Shown piece by piece: positions 8,138 to 17,011 of a DNA stretch of 64,000 bases; the stretch's first letter is position 1, and the number at the start of each line of letters is the position of its first letter. The notes under the pieces were generated by a model that had not been told where the DNA came from, made no database searches, and saw nothing but the letters and a program-made list of their open reading frames with translations. Where the stretch lies: contig JAEPMI010000015.1 of assembly GCA_017644045.1 (NCBI GenBank), positions 144,501 through 208,500 of the forward strand, given 5' to 3'. The DNA comes from Deltaproteobacteria bacterium. GTDB taxonomy: Bacteria; Myxococcota_A; Polyangia; Polyangiales; Houyiibacteriaceae. The position numbers were made by a program, and so were the translations under genes.

Positions 8138-9499
8138 ATGGACGAGAGCATGACTGATCACTTCGACCTCATCGTCATTGGCGGGGGAACCGGCGGCAAC
8201 GGCGTCGCCCGCATGGCGGCTGCTGCCGGCTGGAGCGTAGCCAGTGTCGACTGCCTTCCGTTTGGTGGCACCTGTGCCCTGCGCGGCTGCGACCCCAAGA
8301 AGATGTTGATTGCAGTCACCGAGGGCGTGGAGTGGGCGTCCAACATGGCAGGCAAGGGACTGCTGGCAGATGCTCAGGTCGACTGGTCCGACATGATGGC
8401 GTTCAAGCGCAGCTTCACCGAAGCGATGCCGGACCGGATCGAGAGTGGGTTGGAGAAGGTCGGCGTCACCACGCTGCACGGACAGGCGCGCTTCACGGGG
8501 CCCGACCGCATCGAGGTGAACGGAGAAGTCCTGCGCGCGACACACTTCCACATCGCCACGGGTGCGCGCCCGATGACATTGGACATCCCGGGCGAGGAGC
8601 ATCTGACCACCAGCACCGAGTTCCTCGAGCTGCCGACTCGGCCGGAACGGATCGCCTTCGTGGGCGGCGGCTTCATCGCCATGGAGTTCGCCCACGTCGT
8701 GAAACGCGCCGGGTCCAGCGAAGTGACCGTGCTGGAGATGATGGATCGTCCTCTCGCCCCCTTCGACCCCGACATGGTCGCGATGCTCGTCGAGGCGACC
8801 AAGGAGCTTGGCGTGGATCTGCGGGTCCAGGCCAAGGTGCTGAAGATCGAGGAGTCGGACGGCGAGCTTTTCGTCACGGTGGAGCGCCCTTCGGGCATCG
8901 AGACGGTGGCCTGTGACCTGGTCGTCCACGCGACGGGGCGAGTGCCTAACATCGACCACCTGAACCTCGAAGCCGCCGGTGTCGAGTACGGCCGGCGCGG
9001 CATCGAGGTCAGCCCCTTCATGCGTACGAGCAACCCGGCCATCTTCGCCGGTGGTGATTGTTCGGACAGTGGTCCGAACCTGACCCCGGTCTCCGCCAAC
9101 GAGGGCAGAGTCGCCGCCAAGAACCTGCTCGCTGGCAAAGACGAGCGGGAGGTGAACTACCCCCCCATCCCGTCGGTCGTCTTCACTCTGCCCATGGTCG
9201 CCAGCGTGGGGTTGTCCGAAGCGGACGCGAAGGATCGAGGCCTCGCCTTCGACACGAAGTTCGAGAAGACCGCCGGCTGGTACTCGTCGCTGCGGGTCGG
9301 TGCCCGGCGGAGTGGCTACAAGGTTTTCGTCGAGCACGGGACGGGCACTATCCTGGGAGCACACCTGATCGGACCGGGCGCGGAAGAGCAGATCAACTTG
9401 TTCGCCATGGCGATGGGCGCTGGCCTGACCGCGAACCAGATCAAGGGCGTGATCTTCGCCTACCCGAGCTACGCCTCCGACATCAGCTCGATGGTCTGA
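8138..9499 (+). CDS. MerA-like FAD disulfide oxidoreductase
   Basis: A 453-residue pyridine-nucleotide disulfide oxidoreductase. FAD motif IGGGTGGNG, redox-active pair C-x4-C in GGTCALRGCDPKK, NAD(P)H motif GGGFIAMEFAH and the second FAD motif FAGGDCSDS are present. It sits where merA belongs. However, it lacks an N-terminal HMA domain, and it ends at YASDISSMV, so the C-terminal vicinal cysteines that MerA needs to deliver Hg(II) are missing. It may reduce a different metal or thiol, or depend on the CopZ-like or HMA proteins for metal delivery. The start could also be ATG 8150. Confidence 0.8.
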   Translation: MDESMTDHFDLIVIGGGTGGNGVARMAAAAGWSVASVDCLPFGGTCALRGCDPKKMLIAVTEGVEWASNMAGKGLLADAQVDWSDMMAFKRSFTEAMPDRIESGLEKVGVTTLHGQARFTGPDRIEVNGEVLRATHFHIATGARPMTLDIPGEEHLTTSTEFLELPTRPERIAFVGGGFIAMEFAHVVKRAGSSEVTVLEMMDRPLAPFDPDMVAMLVEATKELGVDLRVQAKVLKIEESDGELFVTVERPSGIETVACDLVVHATGRVPNIDHLNLEAAGVEYGRRGIEVSPFMRTSNPAIFAGGDCSDSGPNLTPVSANEGRVAAKNLLAGKDEREVNYPPIPSVVFTLPMVASVGLSEADAKDRGLAFDTKFEKTAGWYSSLRVGARRSGYKVFVEHGTGTILGAHLIGPGAEEQINLFAMAMGAGLTANQIKGVIFAYPSYASDISSMV

Positions 9500-9853
9500 G
9501 ACGGAGGGAGCACAGGATGGCGATGTCGCCAGAACCGCCTCGGCCTGCCGCGGATGCTCGTGCTCACCTGCGCAAGACCGGGATATGCGTTTGTGACGTA
9601 GCCGAGCAGTCGGCGATGCCGAGGTCGAGGGGCGCTCGCCTGATCAAAAGAGGTGGGGCCATGCGCGGTCCGGGTACCTTGGGCGACGAATCGTAGCTGC
9701 TGTGGCTCCCAAACAACGTCTTGGAGCGTCACATCAAGGGCGCCACGCATCGTCGTCGAGCCGCTGCGTCTGCGACTCACGACCGTGCCCACGGACACTA
9801 TGCGCCGGCTCTCACGAGTAGCCGCTCGAGCAGGACTGCCGCGACCGGTTCGG
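9500..9853. other. Gap without a supportable gene
   Basis: The 354 bp between the mer-like operon and the thioredoxin-like gene, which converge here, hold only short frames of improbable composition on both strands. I see no clear terminator hairpin and no merR remnant. Confidence 0.5.
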
Positions 9854-10387
9854 TCATCTCACAAGACTCCGCGAGGAAAGCGAGTCGATCCAGGCTCGGG
9901 TCGGCGGGCTCGTCCAGTCGATGGAGCCGGCCATGCGGCGTCGGGCCACGCCACCGGTATCGATCAAGTAGGTGTCGGGCAATGACCCAACGCCGAGTCT
10001 GCGCGCCAGCTCCCCTGCCGGGTCACGCGCGATCCACGGGGGAACGGGTCCCGGTGCGAAGTGCGCCTCGAGCGCACTCCACGGCTCGTCGCTCACGGCC
10101 ATAACCCGCACATTCTGCGCCTCCTGGGCCAGCCGGCCGAGCCCGGGTAGCTCGTGCCGGCAGGCAGCACACCAGGTCGCCCAGAAATGGAGGATCGTTG
10201 GCTGGCCCAAGTCGTGGGACGGCCGTTGACCGCCGGTGGTCTCCAGCTCCACGGGCGGCAATCGTAGGGGTGTGATCGCATTGCTAGGATCATGAGCAAC
10301 CGAGGTCGCTTCGCATGCGAGCGCAAGCGACAGGAGCGCCAGACCCCCGATGAGTGGGCGTCCCGCAAGCACGTTGCGGCGGATCAT
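9854..10387 (-). CDS. TlpA/ResA-like thioredoxin lipoprotein
   Basis: A 177-residue protein with a lipoprotein signal (LALAC at about residues 21-25) and a thioredoxin fold with WATWCAAC, the redox CxxC of TlpA/ResA family proteins. It should reduce disulfides on the periplasmic side. It overlaps the stop of the RND pump gene (TGATG), so it is the last gene of the leftward operon 15722-9854. In that setting it may keep the many cysteines of the operon's periplasmic metal-binding proteins reduced; this is an inference. Confidence 0.8.
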   Translation of the reverse strand: MIRRNVLAGRPLIGGLALLSLALACEATSVAHDPSNAITPLRLPPVELETTGGQRPSHDLGQPTILHFWATWCAACRHELPGLGRLAQEAQNVRVMAVSDEPWSALEAHFAPGPVPPWIARDPAGELARRLGVGSLPDTYLIDTGGVARRRMAGSIDWTSPPTRAWIDSLSSRSLVR

Positions 10388-13300
10388 CACCGCGGGGGTC
10401 CTCCATTGTTCCGTCCCCATCGCCCGGACGTCACCGAGAAGAGGATTGGAACGACCAGCAGGGTCAAAGCGGTGGAGGAGAACACTCCTCCAATCACCAC
10501 GGTCGCAAGGGGGCGCTGCACCTCCGCGCCGAACCCGGTGTTCAACGCCATCGGGACGAAACCCAGGCTCGCCACGAGCGCCGTCATGAGAACGGGCCGC
10601 AGCCGTCGGCGTGCCGCCGTAGCGATCGCCCGCCCGAGTGGGTCCCCTGCTCGAAGCCGATCGCGGATGGCCGACACCAGCACCATGTCACCGAGAACGG
10701 CGACGCCGCTGAGCGCTACGAAGCCGACGCCCGCCGACACACTGAAGGGCATGTCCCGGAGCCAGAGCGCGACGATGCCGCCGACCGCGGCGAAGGGAAC
10801 GCCGGTGAATACGCGTAGAGCGTCCGATACCCGTCGGTACGTCAGGTAGAGCAACAGCAGGATCAGGGCCAAGGCTATCGGCACCACGATCATCAGTCGT
10901 TTCTGCGCGTTCTGCAGGTGCTCGAACTGCCCGCCGTAGCGGACGTAGTACCCCCCCGGTAGGTCCACTCGTTCTTGGATCGCTGCCCGGGCTTCCTGCA
11001 CGAAGCTGCCCACATCGCGCCCGCGTACGTTGGCCTCGACCACGATGCGCCGCCGGCCCCATGTACGCTTGACGGTCGAGGGGCCCTCTTCGAGCTCGAT
11101 GTTCGCGAGGCGCCTCAGCGGGATGCGATCGCCGTTGGGAGCGCTGACCAGGAGCCTGCCGATCGCCTCGGGCGAGCCGCGATGGGGCTCGTCGAGACGG
11201 ATGGCGATCGGGAAGCGCAGCTGGCCTTCCTGCACGCTGCCGACCTCTACCGGACCGACCGCCCGCGCCATGGCCAGCACGTCGCGTGCAGGGATGCCAT
11301 GGCGCGCGATGGCATCACGGTCGACCTCGACCCGAAGGACCGGCTGACCGGTCGTCTGCTCCGCCAGCACGTCCGCGGCACCATCCAACGTAGAAAGAAT
11401 CCTCTCGATCTCCCCCGCCTTCTCTCGCAGCACATCGAAGTCGTCGCCGAAGAGCATGACGCCCAAGTCCGACCGGATGCCTGCGTTCATCTCGTTGACG
11501 CGCATCTCGATCGGTTGGGTGAAGATGGCGCGCATGGCCGGCCATTCCGACAAGTCCGCGCTCATCGCCTCGACGAGCTCGTCCTGGGTCTCCGCTCGGG
11601 TCCACCGGTCTCGGGGCGTCAATGTGATGAACACGTCCGAGAGCTCGAGTCCCATCGGATCGGTCGCCACTTCGGCGCTTCCAGTCCGGGTCCAGACGTG
11701 CTCTACCTCGTTGGGGAACCGGTCCACGAGGAATTGCTCGATGGCCGTGCCGTAGCGGACGGACTCTGCGACGGACACACCGGCGAGACGCACCGTGTTG
11801 ACCACGATGGCTCCTTCACGCAGTCGGGGCACGAACTCCGAGCCGAGCTGCGGCGCGAGCCCGCCCGCAGTGAGTAGGGCCAATACAGCCGCGCCCAAGA
11901 CGATGGCGGGTCGCCGGAGTGCATGGCGAACGATCAGCTCGTAGAGGTCGGCGACTCCGTTACCGAGGTTGTCGAGTGCTGCCCCGAGTCGGCTCGGGCG
12001 CTTCTTCTTCGACGTTCGCAGCAAGTAGCTGGAGAGCACCGGGGTCAGTGTGAGCGACAGCAGCATCGAACCACCGAGAGCAAAGAGCACGGTCAGCGCC
12101 ATCGGGCGAAACATCTGACCCTCGATCCCCTCCAGCGTGAGGATCGGAAGGTAGACGATGGCGATGATGAGCTCCCCGAAGATGGTGGGGCCGCGTACCT
12201 CCTGAACCGCGTCTCGAATGACCGCTAGCCGGTCCGCCCCGGCCGCCGCTTCGAGCCGGTGCACCACGTTTTCGACTTGGATCACCGAGCTGTCGACCAG
12301 CAATCCGAAGTCGATCGCACCGAGGCTCATCAAGCTGCCGGCCACACCCACCGCCAGCATCATGTTGCTGGCTACGAGCATCGAGAGTGGAATGGTGGCC
12401 GACACAATCAACCCGGCGCGGATGTCTCGCAGGAACGCGAAGATCACGAGCAAGACGAGCAATGCGCCCTCGAGTAGGTTGGTCCGGACGGTGTCGAGCA
12501 CGCGATCGACCAGCGTGGTGCGATCGTAGAGCGGTACGATCTCCGCACCTTCCGGCAGCGATCGACTCACCTCCGTGAGCCTCGCCGAGAGCGCGCTGGT
12601 GACCTCGTGGGGGTTGTCTCCGATCAGCATGAACCCGAGTCCGAGCACTGCTTCGCCCTGCCCGTCGGCGGTCACCGCGCCGCGCCGGATCTGCCGGCCC
12701 TCGGCCACGCGACCGATGTCGCGCACGCGAACCGGAACCCCCTCGCGCGCCGCAACGACCATCGCCTCGATGTCGTCGAGGTCCTCGGCGAAGCCGACTC
12801 CGTGCACGAGCGTGGACTCGCCACCTCGATCCATGGTGCCGCCGCCGACGTTGGCGCTGTTCGCCTCGATGGCCTCGGAGACCGCGCCCAGGGACAGTTC
12901 GTAGCGTTGTAGCGCACCCGGATCGACGAGCACGTGGAACTGTCGGGCGTCCCCACCCCAAGTATTGACCTCCGCCACCCCCGGAACGCCCATCATCTGC
13001 GGTCGGACCACCCACTCGTGAATGGTGCGCAACTCGGCCAGGGAGAGCTCCCCGGTCAAGAGGTAGTGGAAGACCTCACCGAGGCCGGTCGCGACGGGTC
13101 CGAGGGTGGGCCGAGCGACGCCGCGCGGCAGCTCCACCCCTTGGAGACGCTCCGACACGGTTTGTCTCGCGAGGTAGATGTCGGTGCCCTCCGCGAACGT
13201 CGCGGTGACCTGCGAGAAGCCGAATTTCGAGACGGAACGCACCTCGACCAACCCCGGAAGGCCTCCGACGCTCGCCTCCACAGGGACCGTGATCTGGCGC

Positions 13301-13485
13301 TCGATCTCGAGGGGTGCGAGCGACGGCGCGACCGTATTGACCTGGACCTGCACCGGCGTCGTGTCGGGGAAGGCGTCGATGGGCAGGTGGACCCACGAGA
13401 CGACGCCGGCGATCGCTACGGCAGCCCAGGCGACCAAGACCACGCCACGGTGCCGAAGCGACCAGTCGAGGATTCGTTCGAGCAC
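10387..13485 (-). CDS. CzcA-family heavy-metal RND efflux pump
   Basis: A 1032-residue RND permease of the heavy-metal efflux family, driving cation export across both membranes with proton motive force. The TM4 signature reads DFGLLVDSSVIQVEN, the DFG-x3-D type seen in divalent-cation exporters rather than the AIAIG type of CusA. N-terminal PIDAFPDTTPVQVQVNT is also family-typical. It follows its adaptor gene directly (stop 13486-13488, start 13485). No outer-membrane channel gene is in this operon, so a channel from another cluster (19072, 36751 or 44805) may serve it. Confidence 0.9.
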   Translation of the reverse strand: MLERILDWSLRHRGVVLVAWAAVAIAGVVSWVHLPIDAFPDTTPVQVQVNTVAPSLAPLEIERQITVPVEASVGGLPGLVEVRSVSKFGFSQVTATFAEGTDIYLARQTVSERLQGVELPRGVARPTLGPVATGLGEVFHYLLTGELSLAELRTIHEWVVRPQMMGVPGVAEVNTWGGDARQFHVLVDPGALQRYELSLGAVSEAIEANSANVGGGTMDRGGESTLVHGVGFAEDLDDIEAMVVAAREGVPVRVRDIGRVAEGRQIRRGAVTADGQGEAVLGLGFMLIGDNPHEVTSALSARLTEVSRSLPEGAEIVPLYDRTTLVDRVLDTVRTNLLEGALLVLLVIFAFLRDIRAGLIVSATIPLSMLVASNMMLAVGVAGSLMSLGAIDFGLLVDSSVIQVENVVHRLEAAAGADRLAVIRDAVQEVRGPTIFGELIIAIVYLPILTLEGIEGQMFRPMALTVLFALGGSMLLSLTLTPVLSSYLLRTSKKKRPSRLGAALDNLGNGVADLYELIVRHALRRPAIVLGAAVLALLTAGGLAPQLGSEFVPRLREGAIVVNTVRLAGVSVAESVRYGTAIEQFLVDRFPNEVEHVWTRTGSAEVATDPMGLELSDVFITLTPRDRWTRAETQDELVEAMSADLSEWPAMRAIFTQPIEMRVNEMNAGIRSDLGVMLFGDDFDVLREKAGEIERILSTLDGAADVLAEQTTGQPVLRVEVDRDAIARHGIPARDVLAMARAVGPVEVGSVQEGQLRFPIAIRLDEPHRGSPEAIGRLLVSAPNGDRIPLRRLANIELEEGPSTVKRTWGRRRIVVEANVRGRDVGSFVQEARAAIQERVDLPGGYYVRYGGQFEHLQNAQKRLMIVVPIALALILLLLYLTYRRVSDALRVFTGVPFAAVGGIVALWLRDMPFSVSAGVGFVALSGVAVLGDMVLVSAIRDRLRAGDPLGRAIATAARRRLRPVLMTALVASLGFVPMALNTGFGAEVQRPLATVVIGGVFSSTALTLLVVPILFSVTSGRWGRNNGGPPR

Positions 13486-14817
13486 CTACTCCTCGCCTCC
13501 GCAGCAGCCGGCGCCGATACTGTCGCTGATTGTCTCTGTCCGAAGCAGGAACGCGCCCTCGACCACGACTTCTTCGCCCGGCGCGATTCGCCCCCGCACC
13601 TCCACGTGCGCCGGATCTCCCGGTCGATCGATCACTTCGACCCGCCGCGCCTCGAAGAGCTCGGCTGCCTCCCGGACGAAGACCAAGCTCGTCCCGCGGG
13701 CTCGCTGGACGGCGCCGCGTGGAACCGTGACCGCGGGCTCGGGGCGCGGCACTTGAATTCGCGCCTCGCCGAACATGTGGGCGCGGAGTGAGCCGTCGGG
13801 ATTGTCGAGCGGGATCCGGCCGAGCGCGGTCCGGGTGTGCGGGTCGATCTCGGGAGCAAGGTACTGGAGCGTGCCCTGGAACTGGCGCTCGCCCAGCGCG
13901 CCCATCGTGACGGCCACCGGGTGTCCTGCCTCGACCCCCTCCACCTCGTCTTCGGGTATCTGCACCTCGATCCATACCCGCGATGCGTCGGCGATCTCGA
14001 ACAGGACGGTGCCGCCTTCGACGTAGGTACCGATGGTCGCCAGCCGACGGGTCACCACGCCGGCGATGGGTGAGCTGAGCGAGTACTCGGCACCACGCGT
14101 CCGCCCCACCACCCCGAGCGATGATCGCAGCGAAGCCAGGTCCGCCCGAGCCTCGTCGCGCTGCTGGCGTGCATGAAGCCTAGCCCGTTCCGACACCACG
14201 CCGTCGAGCTGTTCGGTTCGCTCGAGGTTCGCCTCGGCGACTTCGAGCGCCGAACGTGCCGCCGATACACGCGTCCCAGCGGCGGCGACCTCAGCGCTGG
14301 CGATGGCGACCAGCTCGTCGCCAGGCGCGACCTGGTCGCCGATATCGGCGTGGATCGCGCGTACCACGCCCGGCGACCGTGGGTTGATACGCGCCACGTG
14401 AGACGGGTCGTAGGTCACGCGTGCGGTGGCGAGAATCTCACGGTAGTCCGGCGCCGCCACCGCTTCGACGACACTGATTCCGGTACGCGCTGCGAGCTGG
14501 GGCGATGCGAGCCGTACCCGAGTGCCATCTGCCGGACCATCGCTTCCGCCGACGGCCTGGCTAGGCCGGCCTTCGGCTTCGGGGTGACAGGTCGGGCAGA
14601 TGGATTCGGGCAGCCCGTGCTCCTCGCAGAAGTCCCCCCGTGCGCGGAAGACCGGGACCAAGGACGGCTTGCAGATGGTGCACACAGCCTCCAGCACGCC
14701 GTGCTCCGCACACATCGCCTCCGGATCCGTGGCTGCCGACTGCTCGGCTGCGGCCTCGGGCTCGGCGGGACCGCAGGCCATCAGCGCCAGTGCCAGCCAA
14801 CTTGCGAGTCGCGCCAC
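13486..14817 (-). CDS. CzcB-like adaptor with Cys-His repeat head
   Basis: A 443-residue periplasmic adaptor. From GTG 14817 there is a lipoprotein signal (LALMAC), then two copies of a C-x-EHG-x4-C-x2-C unit (MCAEHGVLEAVCTIC and FCEEHGLPESICPTC), then the usual hairpin and barrel domains (ARINPRSPGVVRAIHADIGD, GVVTRRLATIGTYVEGG). The protein ends GAGCCGGEE with a vicinal Cys pair. The first part probably captures metal before transfer to the pump. The start is supported by a GGAG site just upstream and 1 bp spacing from the previous stop; the frame is open for another 71 codons. Confidence 0.88.
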   Translation of the reverse strand: MARLASWLALALMACGPAEPEAAAEQSAATDPEAMCAEHGVLEAVCTICKPSLVPVFRARGDFCEEHGLPESICPTCHPEAEGRPSQAVGGSDGPADGTRVRLASPQLAARTGISVVEAVAAPDYREILATARVTYDPSHVARINPRSPGVVRAIHADIGDQVAPGDELVAIASAEVAAAGTRVSAARSALEVAEANLERTEQLDGVVSERARLHARQQRDEARADLASLRSSLGVVGRTRGAEYSLSSPIAGVVTRRLATIGTYVEGGTVLFEIADASRVWIEVQIPEDEVEGVEAGHPVAVTMGALGERQFQGTLQYLAPEIDPHTRTALGRIPLDNPDGSLRAHMFGEARIQVPRPEPAVTVPRGAVQRARGTSLVFVREAAELFEARRVEVIDRPGDPAHVEVRGRIAPGEEVVVEGAFLLRTETISDSIGAGCCGGEE

Positions 14818-14818
14818 C

Positions 14819-15142
14819 TCAGCTCTCCTCGGCCGGCGGCCGCTCGATCTCGAGGTCGGGGTTGCAGGCCTTGCACTGCGACTCGGGAAGCCCGTGCTCT
14901 TCGCACCAATCCCCGGTTGCTTGGAATGCCGGTACCAGATCGGGATTGCATCGCGTGCACATGGATTCGGCGACGCCGTGCTCGCCACACCAGTCCGCGT
15001 GAGAACCCGGCTCGGCCGCAGCGGGAGCATGCCCTGAGCTGCTCGAGTTGGCGGTCGCCGGTGGGCTCTCCTCGGAGCAGCCCGTGAGAAAAGACGGAAT
15101 GAGGATCAGAAGGGACAGAACGAGGAACAGTTGAATGCGCAT
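14819..15142 (-). CDS. Small lipoprotein with paired Cys-His motifs
   Basis: A 107-residue lipoprotein (LTGC lipobox, about residues 19-22) whose mature part is mainly two copies of the same unit found in the next gene: WCGEHGVAESMCTRC and WCEEHGLPESQCKAC. The units are about 28 residues apart, the same spacing as in the adaptor. I take it as a periplasmic metal-binding or metallochaperone protein serving the pump. A GGAGG site precedes ATG 15142, and it lies 1 bp upstream of the adaptor start. No formal family name is known to me. Confidence 0.75.
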   Translation of the reverse strand: MRIQLFLVLSLLILIPSFLTGCSEESPPATANSSSSGHAPAAAEPGSHADWCGEHGVAESMCTRCNPDLVPAFQATGDWCEEHGLPESQCKACNPDLEIERPPAEES

Positions 15143-15374
15143 GAGCGCCTCCCTGGGATGTGAAGGTTGGAGAATGGGTGGTTGACGGATGCCGGTCGCC
15201 GAAGAGCGATCGGGAATCGTTCTTCTTTGGGCCCGGACGAGGCCCGTTGGGTCGTCGAGGGTGTCCAGCCCGCGTGGAGCACGGCTCGTGCTCGTGCACG
15301 CCGGGAAACCGGACGGAGATCAGCTCAGCAGGTCGGGTCCGTGCGTTGGTGCATGGCGGACCTCAGCCGGCCGG

Positions 15375-15722
15375 TCAGGCTCTCGGAGGTCGGAAGACGC
15401 CGCTGCGCTCACCGCGGGGAGCCGTCGGTCCGATCGACGACTGCCAGGTCACGGTGCGTACCGTGGCAGCGTTCATTCGTGCCGGTGACGGCGCGCCGAA
15501 GGGCGAGGAAGCGCAGCAGGAGCAGCCGTCACAGTCGGGAGGGCAGCTCTCGTGGGCGCCGTCCATCCCTGCAGCCTGCTCGCTCGCGTTGGCCACCTCG
15601 GGCGAAGCGGCGTCAGCTTCGCAGCAGCACGTCCCCTCGGCGTCTACCCACGGCACAGCAGCGCTCTGCCAGAGCGCAGTCAGTGTCGCTACGAGAGCGA
15701 GGGTACGCCACACCAGGGCCAT
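15375..15722 (-). CDS. Small secreted Cys-rich protein
   Basis: A 115-residue protein with a signal peptide (cleavage near WVDAEG) followed by a Cys-rich stretch with TCCCEAD and CPPDCDGCSCCASS. It is likely to bind soft metals in the periplasm. It heads the leftward czc operon, and a good promoter (TTGACG, 17 bp, TAATCG) ends only 7 bp before its ATG, so its mRNA would be nearly leaderless or a GTG at 15713 is used. The 232-bp stretch 15143-15374 between it and the lipoprotein holds no gene I can support, only a GGGCC/GGCCC dyad near 15230. Confidence 0.6.
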   Translation of the reverse strand: MALVWRTLALVATLTALWQSAAVPWVDAEGTCCCEADAASPEVANASEQAAGMDGAHESCPPDCDGCSCCASSPFGAPSPARMNAATVRTVTWQSSIGPTAPRGERSGVFRPPRA

Positions 15723-15729
15723 CGCCGGT

Positions 15730-15758
15730 CGATTAGCAGTCGGTGGTTCTCACGTCAA
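15730..15758 (-). promoter_or_regulatory. Sigma-70-type promoter of the leftward czc operon
   Basis: On the minus strand, TTGACG (15758-15753) and TAATCG (15735-15730) are spaced by exactly 17 bp. It lies directly before the Cys-rich gene, and the expected transcription start is at or next to the ATG. Confidence 0.55.
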
Positions 15759-15777
15759 CCGCGTGTCATCCACGCGG
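15759..15777. promoter_or_regulatory. Perfect inverted repeat next to the czc promoter
   Basis: CCGCGTG-tcatc-CACGCGG, two perfect 7-bp arms with a 5-bp centre, abuts the -35 hexamer of the leftward promoter and lies in the divergent gap to the antiporter gene. It is a good candidate operator for an unidentified regulator. Confidence 0.45.
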
Positions 15778-15893
15778 CGCGTTCCGCGGTGGACGCCAGC
15801 CAGAGAGTTTCGTTCGTGCCCTCATGAGATTGCGCAGCCGCTCGTGAGCAAAGTCCTGCGCGGGTCCATCAGGACGCTCCATCGTCATGCCAG

Positions 15894-16922
15894 ATGAGTT
15901 GGTGGGTATGGATTCCGGCACTGATCGCAGCACTCTGGGCCGCTCACTGGGGCGCCGGACGGCTCGGCGCGCCGCTGAAAAAGCTCCGGCGCCAGTGGGG
16001 CGTATCGGCTTCGGCTGGTGGCGCGTTCATCGGCCTGGCCGCTGCGAGCCCAGAGATTGGCATCAACGCCACCAGCGCCTTTCGCGGGGTCACCGACATC
16101 GGTCTCGGGGTCATGCTCGGGGCGAACGTCATCGCGATCCCCTTCATGGTGATCACCGGCTACGTTGCGACGCGAAAGACCGATCTGGGCGAAGACCACC
16201 GCAACCACGAGGCGCACGTGGAGGACCGGCAGCTGAAGGTGGACGAGCAAGCGTTGTGGGTGCTGGCGCTGCCCTACATAGGAATCGTGGCGCTGGCCGC
16301 GATGCTGACGCTTCCTCCGAGGTGGCGCGGTCTGGACCCCGTCGACGGCTGGATCATGCTCGGCGCGTACGCCGTTTTCCTGCTGCAAGCAGTGATCCGC
16401 GGGCGGGGGCAAGGGGAGGCAGTCGAGTGGTCCAAGAAGGAGATCCTCTTGGCGCTGGGCGGGGTCACGGCCATCGCCGCCGGCACCTACTTCGCGGTAC
16501 GAGCCACCGAGGAGATTACCAGCGGGATCGGGCTCTCCGCGCTCATCGGCGGGCTATTCATCACGGCTCCGGTGGCGGCCATGCCCGAGGTCTTTGCCAC
16601 GTGGAGCGTCGCGCGAGGCGGCCAGGTCACTTCCGCACTGACCAGTGTGCTGGGCGATCACGCGGTGACCATGACGGTCGCCTTTCTGCCGCTGGCCCTG
16701 GTGACGGTACCGGTGGAGGACTTTCGGCTCGTGGGAACCATCTGGGCGTTCGCTGCCCTGGTCGCGGTCCTCTACGCGGTATTTGTCCGATGGGGTGGAG
16801 CGGAGCCGGGCTTTCAGCGATGGCAGGTCGCGATTCTGGGTTCCGTTCTCGTCGTATACCCGTGTGTCGTCGTCTTCTGGGCGCTCGACGTGCTCGGGTG
16901 GTTCGGAGTTTCGAGGGGGTGA
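15894..16922 (+). CDS. Sodium/calcium exchanger family antiporter
   Basis: A 342-residue membrane protein with the two inverted alpha-repeats of the CaCA family. The first reads SPEIGINATSAFRG followed by DIGLGVMLGANVIAIP; the second contains AAMPEVFATWSVARGG and TSVLGDHAVTMTV. Such proteins exchange Ca2+ or other cations for Na+ or H+. In a metal island it may export a divalent metal, though calcium is equally possible. ATG 15894 is preferred to the overlapping ATG 15887, which is in another frame. It diverges from the czc operon. Confidence 0.8.
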   Translation: MSWWVWIPALIAALWAAHWGAGRLGAPLKKLRRQWGVSASAGGAFIGLAAASPEIGINATSAFRGVTDIGLGVMLGANVIAIPFMVITGYVATRKTDLGEDHRNHEAHVEDRQLKVDEQALWVLALPYIGIVALAAMLTLPPRWRGLDPVDGWIMLGAYAVFLLQAVIRGRGQGEAVEWSKKEILLALGGVTAIAAGTYFAVRATEEITSGIGLSALIGGLFITAPVAAMPEVFATWSVARGGQVTSALTSVLGDHAVTMTVAFLPLALVTVPVEDFRLVGTIWAFAALVAVLYAVFVRWGGAEPGFQRWQVAILGSVLVVYPCVVVFWALDVLGWFGVSRG

Positions 16923-17011
16923 GGTGTGAGGTCCGAGCCCGCCGGCGGAAGTGGACCAACCCGAAGCTCGTATCTTCAAGTCGGCCCACCTCTTCGACCC
17001 GATCGGATCCG

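Noticed and set aside
8138-9499. Annotation as true mercuric reductase (merA)
   Set aside because: The C-terminal vicinal Cys pair and the N-terminal HMA are both absent, so the name would overstate the evidence.
9469-9798. A 109-codon minus-strand frame in the gap at 9.5-9.85 kb
   Set aside because: No ribosome site, no domain and a composition typical of noise. I checked it because a merR gene might have been expected here.
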